The notes: a model not told the origin generated them from the letters alone. A DNA stretch of 64,000 nt from Pseudomonas jessenii (GCF_002236115.1 NZ_NIWT01000002.1:620001-684000), one strand, 5' to 3'. Positions 8,949-17,298 are shown, numbered from the stretch's first letter. A program made the numbers and translations.

Positions 8949-10232
8949 TTAGTACCCGAATTTATCCCGCAATCCGTAATACCACGCACCCAATGCCGCA
9001 AACGGTGTGCGCAGCAATTGGCCGCCGGGGAACGGGTAGTGGGGCAGGTCGGCAAAGGCGTCAAAACGCTCGGCCTGGCCGCGCAGCGCTTCGGCCAGCA
9101 CCTTGCCCGCCAGGTGCGTGTAGGTCACGCCATGGCCGCTGCAGCCCTGGGAATAGTAGATGTTGTCGCCCAGGCGTCCGACCTGGGGCAGGCGCGACAG
9201 GGTCAGCAGGAAGTTGCCCGTCCACGCGTAATCGATCTTCACGTCCTTGAGCTGCGGGAATGCCTTGAGCATCTTCGGCCGGATGATCGCTTCGATGTTC
9301 GCCGGATCCCGCGCGCCATACACCACGCCACCACCGAAAATCAGACGCTTGTCGCCGCTGAGGCGGTAGTAGTCGAGCAGGTAATTGCAGTCTTCGACGC
9401 AGTAATCCTGAGGCAGCAATGTCTTGGCCAGTTCTTCACCCAGTGGCTCGGTAGTAATCACCTGCGTGCCGCAAGGCATCGACTTGGCGGCCAGTTCCGG
9501 CACCAGATTGCCCAGATAAGCGTTGCCGGCGACGATGATGAATTTGGCCCGGACCTTACCCTGCGGCGTATGCACCACCGGGCTGGCGCCGCGCTCGATG
9601 CGTATGGCCGGCGACTGCTCATAAATTGTCCCGCCCAGGGACTCGACCGCCGCCGCTTCACCCAGCGCCAGGTTAAGCGGATGGATATGACCGCCACTCA
9701 TGTCGAGCATCCCGCCGACGTATTGATCGCAAGCCACCACTTCGCGGATGCGGCGTTGATCCATCAACTCAAGCTGGGTGTGCCCGAAACGCTCCCACAG
9801 GCGCTTCTGGGATTCGAGATGACCCATCTGCTTGGCGGTCATCGCGGCGAACACGCCGCCGTCCTTCAAGTCGCACTGAATGTTGTACCTGGCGACCCGA
9901 TCACGAATGATTCGCCCACCCTCGAACGCCATCTGCCCCAGCAACTGGGCTTGCTTGGGACCGACCGTGCGCTCGATGACATCGATATCGCGGCTATAGC
10001 TGTTAACGATCTGGCCGCCATTACGCCCGGACGCCCCGAAACCCACCCTGGCAGCCTCGAGCACCGTGACCTTGAAGCCGTTCTCCAGCAGAAACAGGGC
10101 AGCGGACAGCCCCGTATAACCGGCGCCAATCACACAGACATCGGTCTCCACATCATCCTGCAACGCCGGGCGCGGTGGAACCGCATTGGCCGATGCGGCG
10201 TAATAGGATTCTGGGTAGGGAGTGTTAGCCAT
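8949..10232 (-). CDS. puuB: FAD-dependent oxidoreductase, gamma-glutamylputrescine oxidase type
   Basis: A 427-residue DAO-fold flavoprotein. The dinucleotide-binding motif is at residues 34-41 (IGAGYTGL), followed by FGASGRNGGQIVNSYSRD and a C-terminal flavin segment (QGCSGHGVTYTHLAGKVLAE). These marks match the PuuB/PauB group, which oxidises gamma-glutamylputrescine in polyamine breakdown. The gene stands alone here, convergent with the hydroxylase operon, without other puu genes, so the exact substrate is open; Pseudomonas carries several paralogues. The ATG at 10232 has an AGAGG site upstream. Confidence 0.8.
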   Translation of the reverse strand: MANTPYPESYYAASANAVPPRPALQDDVETDVCVIGAGYTGLSAALFLLENGFKVTVLEAARVGFGASGRNGGQIVNSYSRDIDVIERTVGPKQAQLLGQMAFEGGRIIRDRVARYNIQCDLKDGGVFAAMTAKQMGHLESQKRLWERFGHTQLELMDQRRIREVVACDQYVGGMLDMSGGHIHPLNLALGEAAAVESLGGTIYEQSPAIRIERGASPVVHTPQGKVRAKFIIVAGNAYLGNLVPELAAKSMPCGTQVITTEPLGEELAKTLLPQDYCVEDCNYLLDYYRLSGDKRLIFGGGVVYGARDPANIEAIIRPKMLKAFPQLKDVKIDYAWTGNFLLTLSRLPQVGRLGDNIYYSQGCSGHGVTYTHLAGKVLAEALRGQAERFDAFADLPHYPFPGGQLLRTPFAALGAWYYGLRDKFGY

Positions 10233-10374
10233 CCGGCAGCCTCTGTTTAATATATTTTACGAGTGCGTTGATCCTACCCGAGTTGAAAATCGCCCGCCAG
10301 CACCCGGAAAATCTTCTTTGTACCGGCAAAATTAAATATTTTGCATATTCATAGGGTTAGCGCGAAAAAAGGTG

Positions 10375-10402
10375 TTGACACCCCTCCGGAATTCCGTAGA
10401 AT
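10375..10402 (+). promoter_or_regulatory. Sigma-70 promoter of tRNA-Val
   Basis: TTGACA at 10375 and TAGAAT at 10397 are separated by 16 bases and end 13 bases before the mature tRNA. A GC-rich discriminator follows, as is usual for stringently controlled tRNA promoters. Confidence 0.75.
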
Positions 10403-10415
10403 GCCGCCTCACAGC

Positions 10416-10492
10416 AGGCACGTAGCTCAGTTGGTTAGAGCACCACCTTGACATGGTGGGGGTCGTTGGTTCGAGTCCAATCGCGCCTACCA
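10416..10492 (+). tRNA. tRNA-Val (anticodon GAC)
   Basis: A 77-base cloverleaf with encoded CCA. The anticodon arm is CCACC-TTGACAT-GGTGG, giving GAC; the T arm contains GGTTCGAGTCC. The acceptor stem has one A-C mismatch. The 3' end and the terminator that follows are repeated at 13164, marking an integration site. Confidence 0.95.
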
Positions 10493-10557
10493 AACAAAAT
10501 CCGCTCTGCTGGGCGGTCTAGAAGGGCTCACCGAAAGGTGGGCCCTTTTTTGTTGTC
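10480..10557. repeat. Left attachment-type repeat: tRNA-Val end plus terminator
   Basis: The last 13 bases of tRNA-Val and the next 65 bases, including a rho-independent hairpin (AAGGGCTCACC-gaaa-GGTGGGCCC, then six T). About 90 percent of it recurs at 13164-13240. This is what a tRNA-targeting element leaves after integration. Confidence 0.75.
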
Positions 10558-10605
10558 TGGTGTTTGGGCAAACTTTGGGAATATTTTGGGCAAACGACCA
10601 CCGCG

Positions 10606-10850
10606 CTACATCTTCAGGTCGGCTTTCACCTTCATGTAAACCATCGCTTCATCACCGTGCCTCGCTTGGTAGTGCTCGGCCATCTTCTCGTCTGCATGCC
10701 CCATCAGCGCTTGGAAGGACTCCTGTGGGAATTTCTACCGTTCGTACAGCCATGTCCCCAAGGCTCGGATCTCATGAGAAGTGGGGCGCTCGCCGGCCGG
10801 TACGTGGTCGTAGGTGTGCGCGGCGCCCCCGGGCCTCGGGCCTGTAGTGG
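10606..10850 (-). pseudogene. Tyrosine recombinase (integrase) C-terminal remnant
   Basis: Translating the minus strand in one frame gives the end of a phage-type integrase: AHTYDHVPAGERPTSHEIRA, then LGTWLYER, an in-frame TAG at 10737-10735, and FQALMGHADEKMAEHYQARH before the terminal stop at 10608. The HxxR box (SHEIRA), the second histidine (MGHADEKM) and the catalytic tyrosine (HYQ) are present, but the stop lies between them and no N-terminal part is found. Its 3' end points to the tRNA-Val attachment repeat, as normal for such integrases. It is therefore the dead recombinase of the small island. Confidence 0.75.
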
Positions 10851-11354
10851 ATCAGGCGCGGTGACGCCAGCGGCGACCGCGGCATTCACTGACAACCTCA
10901 TGTAGCGCGGCCCTCATAGCGTTTCATCGCCCTCCGTTCACCTGCAGGTTCAATGTTATTTTTTTTCAGGGTTGTGTTCGGGACACTTGGCGTTGCGCTG
11001 GGTAAAGTCATTACCGCTTGCCCGGCCTGGTGTGTTTCAGATGGATTACTGAATGGCCAGCAACTGGTCAGGGTGGGCACCAATTCGAGACAAGGTGCAG
11101 GCGACAAAAACCAAGTAGTTCAGCGTGGCGGATCTGCCACTGCTTTCGCACCTTGCAGGCGTTCAGCGCACGCCCCTTGTCGGGGCCGCCTCTGCCGGAG
11201 AAGTCAAAGCCCTGGCAAGGCGATCCGAACGGCAAGGCCTCTTTACTTGGGCCAAAGCCTCAAGCAGATGATCCTTCGCCTCGTCGAAGGTGCATTCGCG
11301 CCTCCCCCCCCCCAAAAAAAACAGAACATGACTTTGAGCTGCCGCTTGCTGAAG

Positions 11355-11537
11355 TCACGTAGCCACAATGGCCGCTTCCGGTTTAGCGATCCGCAGGTGC
11401 TCACGCCAGAGCCGTTCGAAGGGGATAATCATGCCCCGCGCGCACTGGGTAGTGCAGTTGCGCAGATCGGCCAGCACCCTGTCGATGCAGTTGTCCGGCA
11501 TGCTCTTCACCACCTTGACGCATGTGCTAAACGCCAT
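11355..11537 (-). CDS. Hypothetical 60-residue protein
   Basis: A short frame of unknown function that begins inside the stop region of the winged-helix frame upstream (11-base overlap), suggesting translational coupling. The product is basic with two arginine-rich stretches (CARGMIIPFERLWREHLRIA) and no signal peptide or membrane segment. It lies in the decayed tRNA-Val island and may be a fragment of a larger protein. I do not recognise the family. Confidence 0.35.
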   Translation of the reverse strand: MAFSTCVKVVKSMPDNCIDRVLADLRNCTTQCARGMIIPFERLWREHLRIAKPEAAIVAT

Positions 11538-11823
11538 TCAAGTGATGATTGATGCACATGATCAAGCAGTCACCACGGCTTCTTACTGAATGGAGGGAGT
11601 TGTTGCCTTTAGTGAGCTTCTTGAATTTCGCTTGCAGTCTACTGTGGCACATGGGCAATCCTTTGTAATTATAAGGGTCCTTATTTAACTTCATAAGGAT
11701 TTCCTCGTTGCCAATAACACGCTCCTCACCGCTTGTTAGTAAATCAAGCACTACACATTCCATGCGAGTTAATTTGATAATCGTCAGATTGTTAGAAGAT
11801 AGGCGTTGGGGTTTGTTAAACAC
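11527..11823 (-). CDS. Small winged-helix protein, OmpR/PhoB-like DNA-binding domain
   Basis: A 98-residue frame starting with GTG. Residues 17-92 fit the transcriptional-regulator C-terminal winged helix: LTRMECVVLDLLTSGEERVI, then a recognition-helix segment (CHSRLQAKFKKL) and the terminal hairpin (LHSVRSRGDCLIMCI). There is no receiver domain, sensor or transmembrane segment, so it would be a stand-alone DNA-binding protein, or the surviving part of a larger one. The ribosome site is weak. It overlaps a 57-residue frame upstream and a 60-residue frame downstream. The region is less GC-rich than the core chromosome. Confidence 0.45.
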   Translation of the reverse strand: MFNKPQRLSSNNLTIIKLTRMECVVLDLLTSGEERVIGNEEILMKLNKDPYNYKGLPMCHSRLQAKFKKLTKGNNSLHSVRSRGDCLIMCINHHLNGV

Positions 11824-11957
11824 CGTAACGTCGGCCTATTGATGCGATCAGATACACACTTAGAGCTGCGCTGGTCGATCCAGGCAGCAACTTCATCCAG
11901 TGCAATAAAGTCTTCGTCGGAAGGATTGAGCGGGGCGGCGGTAAGACATTCTGACAT
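11784..11957 (-). CDS. Hypothetical 57-residue protein
   Basis: A frame with a very good ribosome site (GGAGGAAG five bases before the ATG). The product is acidic at the N-terminus (NPSDEDFIALDEVAAWIDQR) and has no membrane segment. It overlaps the start of the winged-helix frame by 40 bases. Either the two are a coupled pair of small genes, or an ancestral single protein has been split by a frameshift; the sequence alone does not decide. No family is recognised. Confidence 0.4.
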   Translation of the reverse strand: MSECLTAAPLNPSDEDFIALDEVAAWIDQRSSKCVSDRINRPTLRCLTNPNAYLLTI

Positions 11958-12082
11958 CGCGCTTCCTCCATGAAAAAAATCTTAGCCAAGAGGTGCGCAC
12001 ACTGTAGGTAGCAGGCGAAAAACTCCCGTATGGGCGGGCTTAACGGGTGAGAAAAAAAGGGTGGGTGCTGATCCGTCAGCAT

Positions 12083-12482
12083 ATATTGAGTTTCGTTAGT
12101 GAGTTACGGCGCCGCTGTAGTGCGGGACAACTGGATTGCCTTCAGGCTTCTTGTTGCTTTTGTGGGTGAAGGGCGTGGCGAATGATTCAGGTAGGTGCTA
12201 CTTCCCATGACCGTTGGCGTAATTAACGAGGGAGTCCATAGAAACTCTTGGTTTTTATTCTCGTCTTTAACGTTTTTCAGGCGCCAAATATTTGAACTTT
12301 TTAAGTTGATCGAAAAGCGATTGGTCTTAGCGCGATTTATTCATACGCCCCATTACAATCTCAGCCATAAGTAAGAAAGCGTCAAACTGGAACAAGCGGC
12401 GAGGAGTACTGCAACCCAAAAAAAGACAAAATATTGACAACAAAAAACAGTCACATTCTCCCTATTAAGTCGGTGATATATC
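12083..12482. other. AT-rich gap without a convincing gene
   Basis: About 400 bases upstream of the protease gene. A TTGACA box is at 12434, but no good -10 sits at the usual spacing. A 62-residue frame on the minus strand overlaps the protease start and looks spurious. Confidence 0.4.
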
Positions 12483-13139
12483 ATGATCAAGATCATGGCC
12501 TGCTTTTTAATAGGAGCTGTAACTGCAGGATGCAACGGCATCGTAAAACCCGACTTTTCGGGATCTGCGAATGATTCATATTTTTTAGTCTACTCGGGCT
12601 TTCCCGCACCGTATCTATACATGGCCTCGGCCGTGCAATGGAACGAGGACTACGCCGTAACCACTCGCCACACTCCGTTCATCCCCAACGTGAAGTACAG
12701 CTGCAGCACAGGTTGTGATCTCGTCTTCATCCTGCACAAGGCCAACGGCCGCTACCCGTCATGGCGCGCACCGCGTGTGGGCGAGAGCATAACTGCCGTT
12801 GGGGCGAGTCCTTACTTCATGACCACTACCGGGAAGGGCAAGGTGTATGAAACGCCTTTCGTCAATGCCGCTGAACACAGCGGTGATCTCTATGCCATCC
12901 ACGATGCCCCGCTGATCAAGGGCATGTCGGGCGGGCCGGTCCTTGCAAGTGACGGCCATATTGTCGGCATCAATATTGGTTTCTATTCAACCACCCTGAA
13001 CGATGTGAGCAATCACTCCGGCGTAAAGGGGGCTGAGAGGCTCAGCATCTTTATTCCATACTCGATCATTCAGCGCGAGTGGGGGATATTGCAGGCAAAA
13101 CTTGACGACCCGCACGGCGCGAAGTATGTCGCGAAATAA
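12483..13139 (+). CDS. Trypsin-fold serine protease lipoprotein
   Basis: A 218-residue secreted protein. The N-terminus is a lipoprotein signal (AVTAGC, lipid cysteine C17). A chymotrypsin-like protease follows with a plausible catalytic triad: H63 (VTTRHTPF), D79 (GCDLVFI) and S149 in GMSGGPV, after which DGHIVGINIG gives the usual final strand. It would sit on the periplasmic face of a membrane. It is the only intact cargo of the small tRNA-Val island, ending just before the right attachment repeat. The substrate is unknown; degradation of foreign or misfolded envelope proteins is one guess. Confidence 0.75.
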   Translation: MIKIMACFLIGAVTAGCNGIVKPDFSGSANDSYFLVYSGFPAPYLYMASAVQWNEDYAVTTRHTPFIPNVKYSCSTGCDLVFILHKANGRYPSWRAPRVGESITAVGASPYFMTTTGKGKVYETPFVNAAEHSGDLYAIHDAPLIKGMSGGPVLASDGHIVGINIGFYSTTLNDVSNHSGVKGAERLSIFIPYSIIQREWGILQAKLDDPHGAKYVAK

Positions 13140-13163
13140 CTTTTAGCTTTCAACCCATTGGCC

Positions 13164-13240
13164 ATCGCGCGTACCAGATAAAGTCCGCTCTGCTGGGCGG
13201 CCTGGAAGGGCTCACCGAAAGGTGGGCCCTTTTTGTTGTC
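13164..13240. repeat. Right attachment-type repeat
   Basis: Second copy of the tRNA-Val end plus terminator, with a G for C change in the acceptor (GCGCGTACCA) and a few other differences. It contains the same hairpin AAGGGCTCACC-gaaa-GGTGGGCCC followed by five T. It closes the decayed island. Confidence 0.75.
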
Positions 13241-13388
13241 CCGGATTTCTTCAGGTGTTCACAACGTATCGGGCTCGTTCACGCTGGGCAATGTGAACGT
13301 TGATGCGGGCGCGACGATTGCTGAGCGGATACCGGGCCACCAGTGATTGCCAGGTAATCGTTCAGATCGTCGCCAGCCTCAATAGGCG

Positions 13389-13595
13389 TCAGAGGGCAAA
13401 GGTCGCTGCAAGGCCGTGGTGGCCTTCCTGTGCTCCTGCGATCAGATGCATTGGGATGTTCTGTTGTACTTCAATGGACGGTACTTCGAAGCTCCCTACG
13501 ATCTGGAGGTGGCGCTCGCTCAGTTCGGTCGACTTTCCTGCTTTTTCCTTGGCCATTCTCGCGTGGTTCATTGCGATTTCGTTGAGCGTTGACAC
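13389..13595 (-). CDS. Hypothetical 68-residue protein
   Basis: A GTG-started frame with GGGAG upstream. The product has a charged, helix-prone N-terminal half (NEIAMNHARMAKEKAGKSTE) and no signal or membrane segment. It lies just outside the island in the 600-base stretch before the next gene. I do not recognise a family. The rest of 13241-13846 shows no convincing gene. Confidence 0.35.
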   Translation of the reverse strand: MSTLNEIAMNHARMAKEKAGKSTELSERHLQIVGSFEVPSIEVQQNIPMHLIAGAQEGHHGLAATFAL

Positions 13596-13846
13596 GTTAC
13601 ATCTCCCGGTGACTGACCAAGCGTATCGCTGGCGTCCTTAAGCATTGATTGAATGGCTGCGGCGTCAGAATCCTGTCATTCCGGCGCTGCTACGGGCGAT
13701 CTTAGCAAGCCTCAAGCCACGGATACGGGCGAATTCCTCGTTGTGTTCCGGCAGGCGACGAATGGCGGGTACCAGTGAATGATGGTCCGGATTTTTTGTT
13801 ATTCAGGCGTAAACTAGCAAGGCGACCTTATCAAAAGGAGCCGCCT

Positions 13847-14041
13847 ATGAACGCCGATCAAATGAGCAAACAGGCACCTGTGGACACGACTGTCTGGGAT
13901 CGATATTTCTGCGCTGCATTGATTGCCGAAAGCAATCTGACTGCCCCGATTGTGGGCGAGGCTACTCACGAGGACAGGCAGAACCTGTTGATCGAGAGGG
14001 CCAGAGTCCTCGCGGATAAAATGATGCAAAACCGAAGATAA
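13847..14041 (+). CDS. Hypothetical 64-residue protein
   Basis: A small soluble protein, probably all helical, ending in a basic tail (ADKMMQNRR). The start is well supported by AAAAGGAG eight bases upstream, and a strong terminator follows directly, so this is a free-standing transcription unit. No family is recognised. It faces the carbonic anhydrase gene convergently. Confidence 0.6.
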   Translation: MNADQMSKQAPVDTTVWDRYFCAALIAESNLTAPIVGEATHEDRQNLLIERARVLADKMMQNRR

Positions 14042-14043
14042 CC

Positions 14044-14071
14044 AGAGCCCAGCCGTCGCGCTGGGCTCTTT
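14044..14071 (+). terminator. Rho-independent terminator
   Basis: AGAGCCCAGC and GCTGGGCTCT form a 10-bp stem around a short loop, followed by TT. It lies three bases after the 64-residue gene and may also serve the convergent carbonic anhydrase gene. Confidence 0.8.
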
Positions 14072-14116
14072 GCATGCGGGGTCATGCACCGATGCTGGGG
14101 GCGTGCGCATTTCGGA

Positions 14117-14869
14117 TCAGACGATCAACTCCACCTTGCCGCTCGCCAGGCGATAGATACCGCCCACGATCTTGAGCGCGCCTTTGCTCTGCGCATCAGT
14201 CAGCAATGGCGAGGCCTGTTTCAGGCTGTTGACCGAATTCTTGACGTTTTGCGCGGTGGCGTTTTCCATCAGGTTCCCCGGCTGCTTGAGTACTGCCTCG
14301 ACTGCCGACTTGAGTGCGTCAGTCAGTTTCGGGATATGACCGGGGAAAATTGTCTGATCCTTGACCGCCTTGATACCGGCCTCGATGGCACCGCAACTCT
14401 CATGCCCGAGTACGAGAATCAGCGGGGCGCCCAGTACGGCAACCCCGTATTCAAGACTGGCCAAGCCTTCCGGCGTAACGAAGTTGCCCGCGACGCGGAT
14501 GGAGAAAAGATCGCCGCGCGCGGTGTCGAACGCATATTCCGGGGCGATCCTCGAGTCAGAGCAACTCAGCACGGCCACGAACGGATTTTGGCCGGACACC
14601 AAGGCCTCTCGCTCTGCCTTGAAATCGTGCGTCGTGGAAGTGCCGCCTACATATCGTGCATTGCCCTCCATCAGTCTTTTCAACGCCATGTCGGGACTGA
14701 TTACGTTTTGAGGTTTGGGTGGGGCTGACGCTTTTTCGGCTGCCTGGATGATCTTGCCGGGCAGTGTGCCGGTCAGCAGCAGGGCGCCTGCGCTCAATCC
14801 GGCAAATTGAAGAAAACGACGACGGCCTGTTGTATTTGAAGCAGAGCTTGAATCACATGATTTACACAT
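14117..14869 (-). CDS. Beta-class carbonic anhydrase, Tat-exported
   Basis: A 250-residue zinc enzyme that interconverts CO2 and bicarbonate. The zinc ligands are C103, H156 and C159, with the catalytic pair D105 and R107 (SCSDSR; LGHESCGA). A twin-arginine signal (TGRRRFLQFAGLSAGALLL) places it in the periplasm, unlike the cytoplasmic housekeeping beta enzymes. The N-terminal extension before the signal is rich in Ser and Cys. It stands alone. Confidence 0.9.
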   Translation of the reverse strand: MCKSCDSSSASNTTGRRRFLQFAGLSAGALLLTGTLPGKIIQAAEKASAPPKPQNVISPDMALKRLMEGNARYVGGTSTTHDFKAEREALVSGQNPFVAVLSCSDSRIAPEYAFDTARGDLFSIRVAGNFVTPEGLASLEYGVAVLGAPLILVLGHESCGAIEAGIKAVKDQTIFPGHIPKLTDALKSAVEAVLKQPGNLMENATAQNVKNSVNSLKQASPLLTDAQSKGALKIVGGIYRLASGKVELIV

Positions 14870-15072
14870 GATTTTGTTTACTCAGTTCAATGGGGTGAGA
14901 GTGAGTTGCTGTTGGGGCGGGTACTGCCACGGACGCTCAATACCGGCGCAGTGGAGTCTAGTAGGTCTGTCATATTGTGTTCCGGGCATTGTCTGCGGAT
15001 GGCGTGCACGCAGCCATTTCATGGGCTACTACTGACAGGCTCATACAACTTCGACCTGGCAGGAGTTTCTCG

Positions 15073-15528
15073 ATGCTGACTCAATGGTTTCTGGCGGCGG
15101 TTCATCTTCTGGCATTTGCCTTGGGATTCTGGGCGGTATTGGTTCGAGGCACGGCTTTTCGGCGTTTGGCCGATGGCGCCACAGAGGTGCGCAGTGTTTT
15201 GATGGCGGACAATATCTGGGGTATTTCAGCTGTCGTTTTATTGATCAGTGGCGGGATGCGAGCCTTTGGCGGGTACGAGAAGGGCGCGGACTATTACCTG
15301 CATCAGCCGCTGTTTCATCTGAAGATGACGCTGTTCGTCCTGATCTTGTTGCTGGAGATTGCGCCGATGGTGACGCTGATCAAATGGCGGATAGCGCTTG
15401 CCCGTAAAGTGGCGATCGATACCGGCCGTGCGAAGCTGTTTGCACGGATCAGTCATATCGAGGCGCTGCTGGTGTTGCTGATGGTGGTGGCAGCGACTGG
15501 CATGGCGCGAGGCGTGATGCTTGGTTGA
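15073..15528 (+). CDS. DUF2214-family inner-membrane protein
   Basis: A 151-residue protein with four predicted membrane helices, near residues 5-22, 47-63, 83-103 and 130-148. Conserved-looking stretches are MADNIWGISAVVLLISGGMR and LFHLKMTLFVLILLLEI, including a histidine in the third helix. The family has no assigned function. The ATG at 15073 follows GGCAGGAG; an earlier in-frame start would need a long non-hydrophobic leader. Confidence 0.8.
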   Translation: MLTQWFLAAVHLLAFALGFWAVLVRGTAFRRLADGATEVRSVLMADNIWGISAVVLLISGGMRAFGGYEKGADYYLHQPLFHLKMTLFVLILLLEIAPMVTLIKWRIALARKVAIDTGRAKLFARISHIEALLVLLMVVAATGMARGVMLG

Positions 15529-15713
15529 CTGCGCAGTGAACGCATCCTTCCCTGGGGTAAACCAGAAAAGTCTGACAGCAAAAGGATGGAGCTTGCCGCT
15601 AGTATCGGCCCCAGGGGGTTGGGTGGGGGCGAAAGCGCAGGGCGATGGGGTGCTGAATCTTTAGCCAGCCGTAATTCCGGACTGAACGGGCTGGCTACTG
15701 ACTGCAACAGGAT

Positions 15714-15905
15714 TCAGGATTGCGGCTTTTCCGGGGCGGTCAGGCCGGCCTGAATGCGCTGGTAAATTTCTTCACGATGCACTGCAACGTCCTTCGGAGC
15801 GTTGATGCCGATCCTGACTTGCTGGCCGCTTACGCCCAGGATGGTGATCGTAATGTCATCACCAATGTTTATGCTTTCACCGACTTTGCGGGTGAGTATC
15901 AGCAT
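15714..15905 (-). CDS. rsmE: CsrA/RsmA-family post-transcriptional regulator RsmE
   Basis: A 63-residue RNA-binding dimer of the Gac/Rsm system that represses translation by binding GGA motifs in mRNA leaders. The sequence agrees almost completely with the structurally studied P. fluorescens RsmE ([20 protein letters not shown], then [16 protein letters not shown] with the RNA-contacting arginine), which separates it from RsmA. The start has an AAGGAG site. It is monocistronic, with about 180 bases of non-coding sequence downstream. Confidence 0.93.
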   Translation of the reverse strand: MLILTRKVGESINIGDDITITILGVSGQQVRIGINAPKDVAVHREEIYQRIQAGLTAPEKPQS

Positions 15906-16155
15906 GGTCTTCTCCTTGATTGCTTTGTGGGGCACCTGATTCGGACAGTGCAGAGGTCGGTGGTATGTATAGATTAGTGCGAAGTCTCGTGGTTTGGGTG
16001 CCTCTTTCTGACGCGCAGATGTGGCATTAATTCCCAAGGCGTAACTATACAGAGGCCGCAATCATCAATCTCGTTGTTTTGAGCCCATTTTACGGCACTC
16101 GTGAAGTATTCATGGGTGTTAAAATCGCCGCTTTATGCATTTGGAGGGAAGCGTC

Positions 16156-16521
16156 GTGCGCAAAATGGTTTTGATCATCGCGATATTGGCACTGGCGGGA
16201 TGTGGCGAGGGCAGCCGTGTGGATGCGCCGAAGCCCAAGCCGGCCATGGCTGCCGTACCCGCGCCAGTGTCCGGTCCGCAATGGGATCTTGAAGTGCGAG
16301 GTGAAACCCCTCAGGCGGTCAGTGATCTGAGTGGCTGGCTGATCGAGCACAGTTTCATGTCCAGTGTCGTCAAGGAGAATGGCAATACCCGAATCCTGGT
16401 GGGGCCATTCAATTCGAAAGCCGAAGCCGAAGCCAAACAGGATGAAGTTCGCGCGGCACTCACTCGCGCGAAGAAACAGAACATCGAATTGCTGGTGCTT
16501 GAGCGTCCAGCCGCTCAATAA
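16156..16521 (+). CDS. SPOR-domain lipoprotein
   Basis: A 121-residue lipoprotein with lipobox LALAGC near residue 15 and a C-terminal SPOR domain (WLIEHSFMSSVVKENGNTRI, then VGPFNSKAEAEAKQDEV), the fold that binds denuded peptidoglycan glycans at division sites. The GTG at 16156 is preferred because GGAGGGAA stands six bases before it; an ATG seven codons upstream would disturb the signal. A bidirectional terminator separates it from endA. Confidence 0.8.
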   Translation: MRKMVLIIAILALAGCGEGSRVDAPKPKPAMAAVPAPVSGPQWDLEVRGETPQAVSDLSGWLIEHSFMSSVVKENGNTRILVGPFNSKAEAEAKQDEVRAALTRAKKQNIELLVLERPAAQ

Positions 16522-16550
16522 CGTAGCGCAGACGTTGAAGAAACAAAAAA

Positions 16551-16583
16551 GGCCTCGGGCGTTTAGCACCGGGGCCTTTTTTG
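16551..16583. terminator. Bidirectional rho-independent terminator
   Basis: GGCCTCGG and CCGGGGCC form an 8-bp stem, flanked by an A run on the left and TTTTTT on the right. It serves the convergent SPOR lipoprotein and endA genes. Confidence 0.85.
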
Positions 16584-16604
16584 TTTTAGTGTCCCGTCCT
16601 GGAT

Positions 16605-17294
16605 TCAGCCGCAGGCCTTCATGTCTACCGGGCCGACGAACTCGTTGCCGCGCCCCATGACGCACCCCACGCTCTGATTGCGTTGGCGTTCCCAGGCCTG
16701 TACCGGATAGGTCTTGTCCCAGGCTTCGTACAGTTGTCGATCCTGTTTCGACAGGCGCAAGCCATACTGCTTGCTCATGTAGAAGTAGGTCCGGGCGATC
16801 ATGCCGCGAATGGAAGGGCGGGGCATAACTTTCTTGGCCTTGAAGTCGACCTGGGTCAGGCAGGAACCATATTGCCCCGACTGCTCGGGCAGCCAGCCAA
16901 AGCTGAAGTTGCTGCGATCGCCATTGACCTCGCCAATGCTGGGCACCAGGTTGTGCAAATCAGCCTCGGCCTTCTGGTAAACCGGGTCGTAGCGGGTGCA
17001 GTTCTTGCGACCGCCCTCTTGCCAGCACTGGCGTTGATGGCCGATTTGCCAGGCCGGAACAATATGCTCCCACTCGATGCGGGATGCGCGCTTGGCATTT
17101 TTACGTGGCACATAACCGCAGGCTTCAAGGTTCACCCGGTTGCCGGTGTACTTGCAGCCACAGTAAAACTCGGTGGACTGGGGCGCGTAGAGCTTCCAGG
17201 CGACCTTTTTCGCTTCGGTAAAAGTGCGCGGCGCGTCGGCCTGCGCCCCCATGACAAAAAACAGAAACAGCAAAGCAAACCAGCGGACACTCAT
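16605..17294 (-). CDS. endA: Periplasmic/secreted endonuclease I
   Basis: A 229-residue DNase of the EndA/NucM family that cuts double- and single-stranded DNA. A signal peptide of about 19 residues ends at GAQADA. The catalytic region RIEWEHIVPAWQIGH, the magnesium-site segment DLHNLVPSIGEVNGDRSN and several cysteines for disulfides are present. The start at 17294 is four bases after the stop of the DUF1654 gene, so the two share a transcript. A LexA box upstream of that gene suggests SOS control. Confidence 0.92.
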   Translation of the reverse strand: MSVRWFALLFLFFVMGAQADAPRTFTEAKKVAWKLYAPQSTEFYCGCKYTGNRVNLEACGYVPRKNAKRASRIEWEHIVPAWQIGHQRQCWQEGGRKNCTRYDPVYQKAEADLHNLVPSIGEVNGDRSNFSFGWLPEQSGQYGSCLTQVDFKAKKVMPRPSIRGMIARTYFYMSKQYGLRLSKQDRQLYEAWDKTYPVQAWERQRNQSVGCVMGRGNEFVGPVDMKACG

Positions 17295-17298
17295 CGAC

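Larger units (their letters stand above)
10480..13240. mobile_element. Decayed genomic island in tRNA-Val
   Basis: A 2.7-kb segment bounded by two imperfect copies of the tRNA-Val end and its terminator. It holds an integrase C-terminal remnant next to the tRNA, three small overlapping frames on the minus strand, and a serine-protease lipoprotein. It lacks replication or structural phage genes, so it is a relic or a much reduced island. Frames between about 10850 and 11350 are short and broken; a run of ten C followed by eight A at 11304-11321 lies there. Confidence 0.65.

Noticed and set aside
10898..11350. Minus-strand protein-like fragments, for example PFGSPCQGFDFSGRGGPDKG
   Set aside because: Short, in shifting frames with stops, no start or ribosome site. 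Possibly a decayed gene, but not supportable as a feature of its own.
12353..12541. 62-residue minus-strand frame with a hydrophobic stretch
   Set aside because: Overlaps the protease promoter and start, no ribosome site, AT-rich chance frame.
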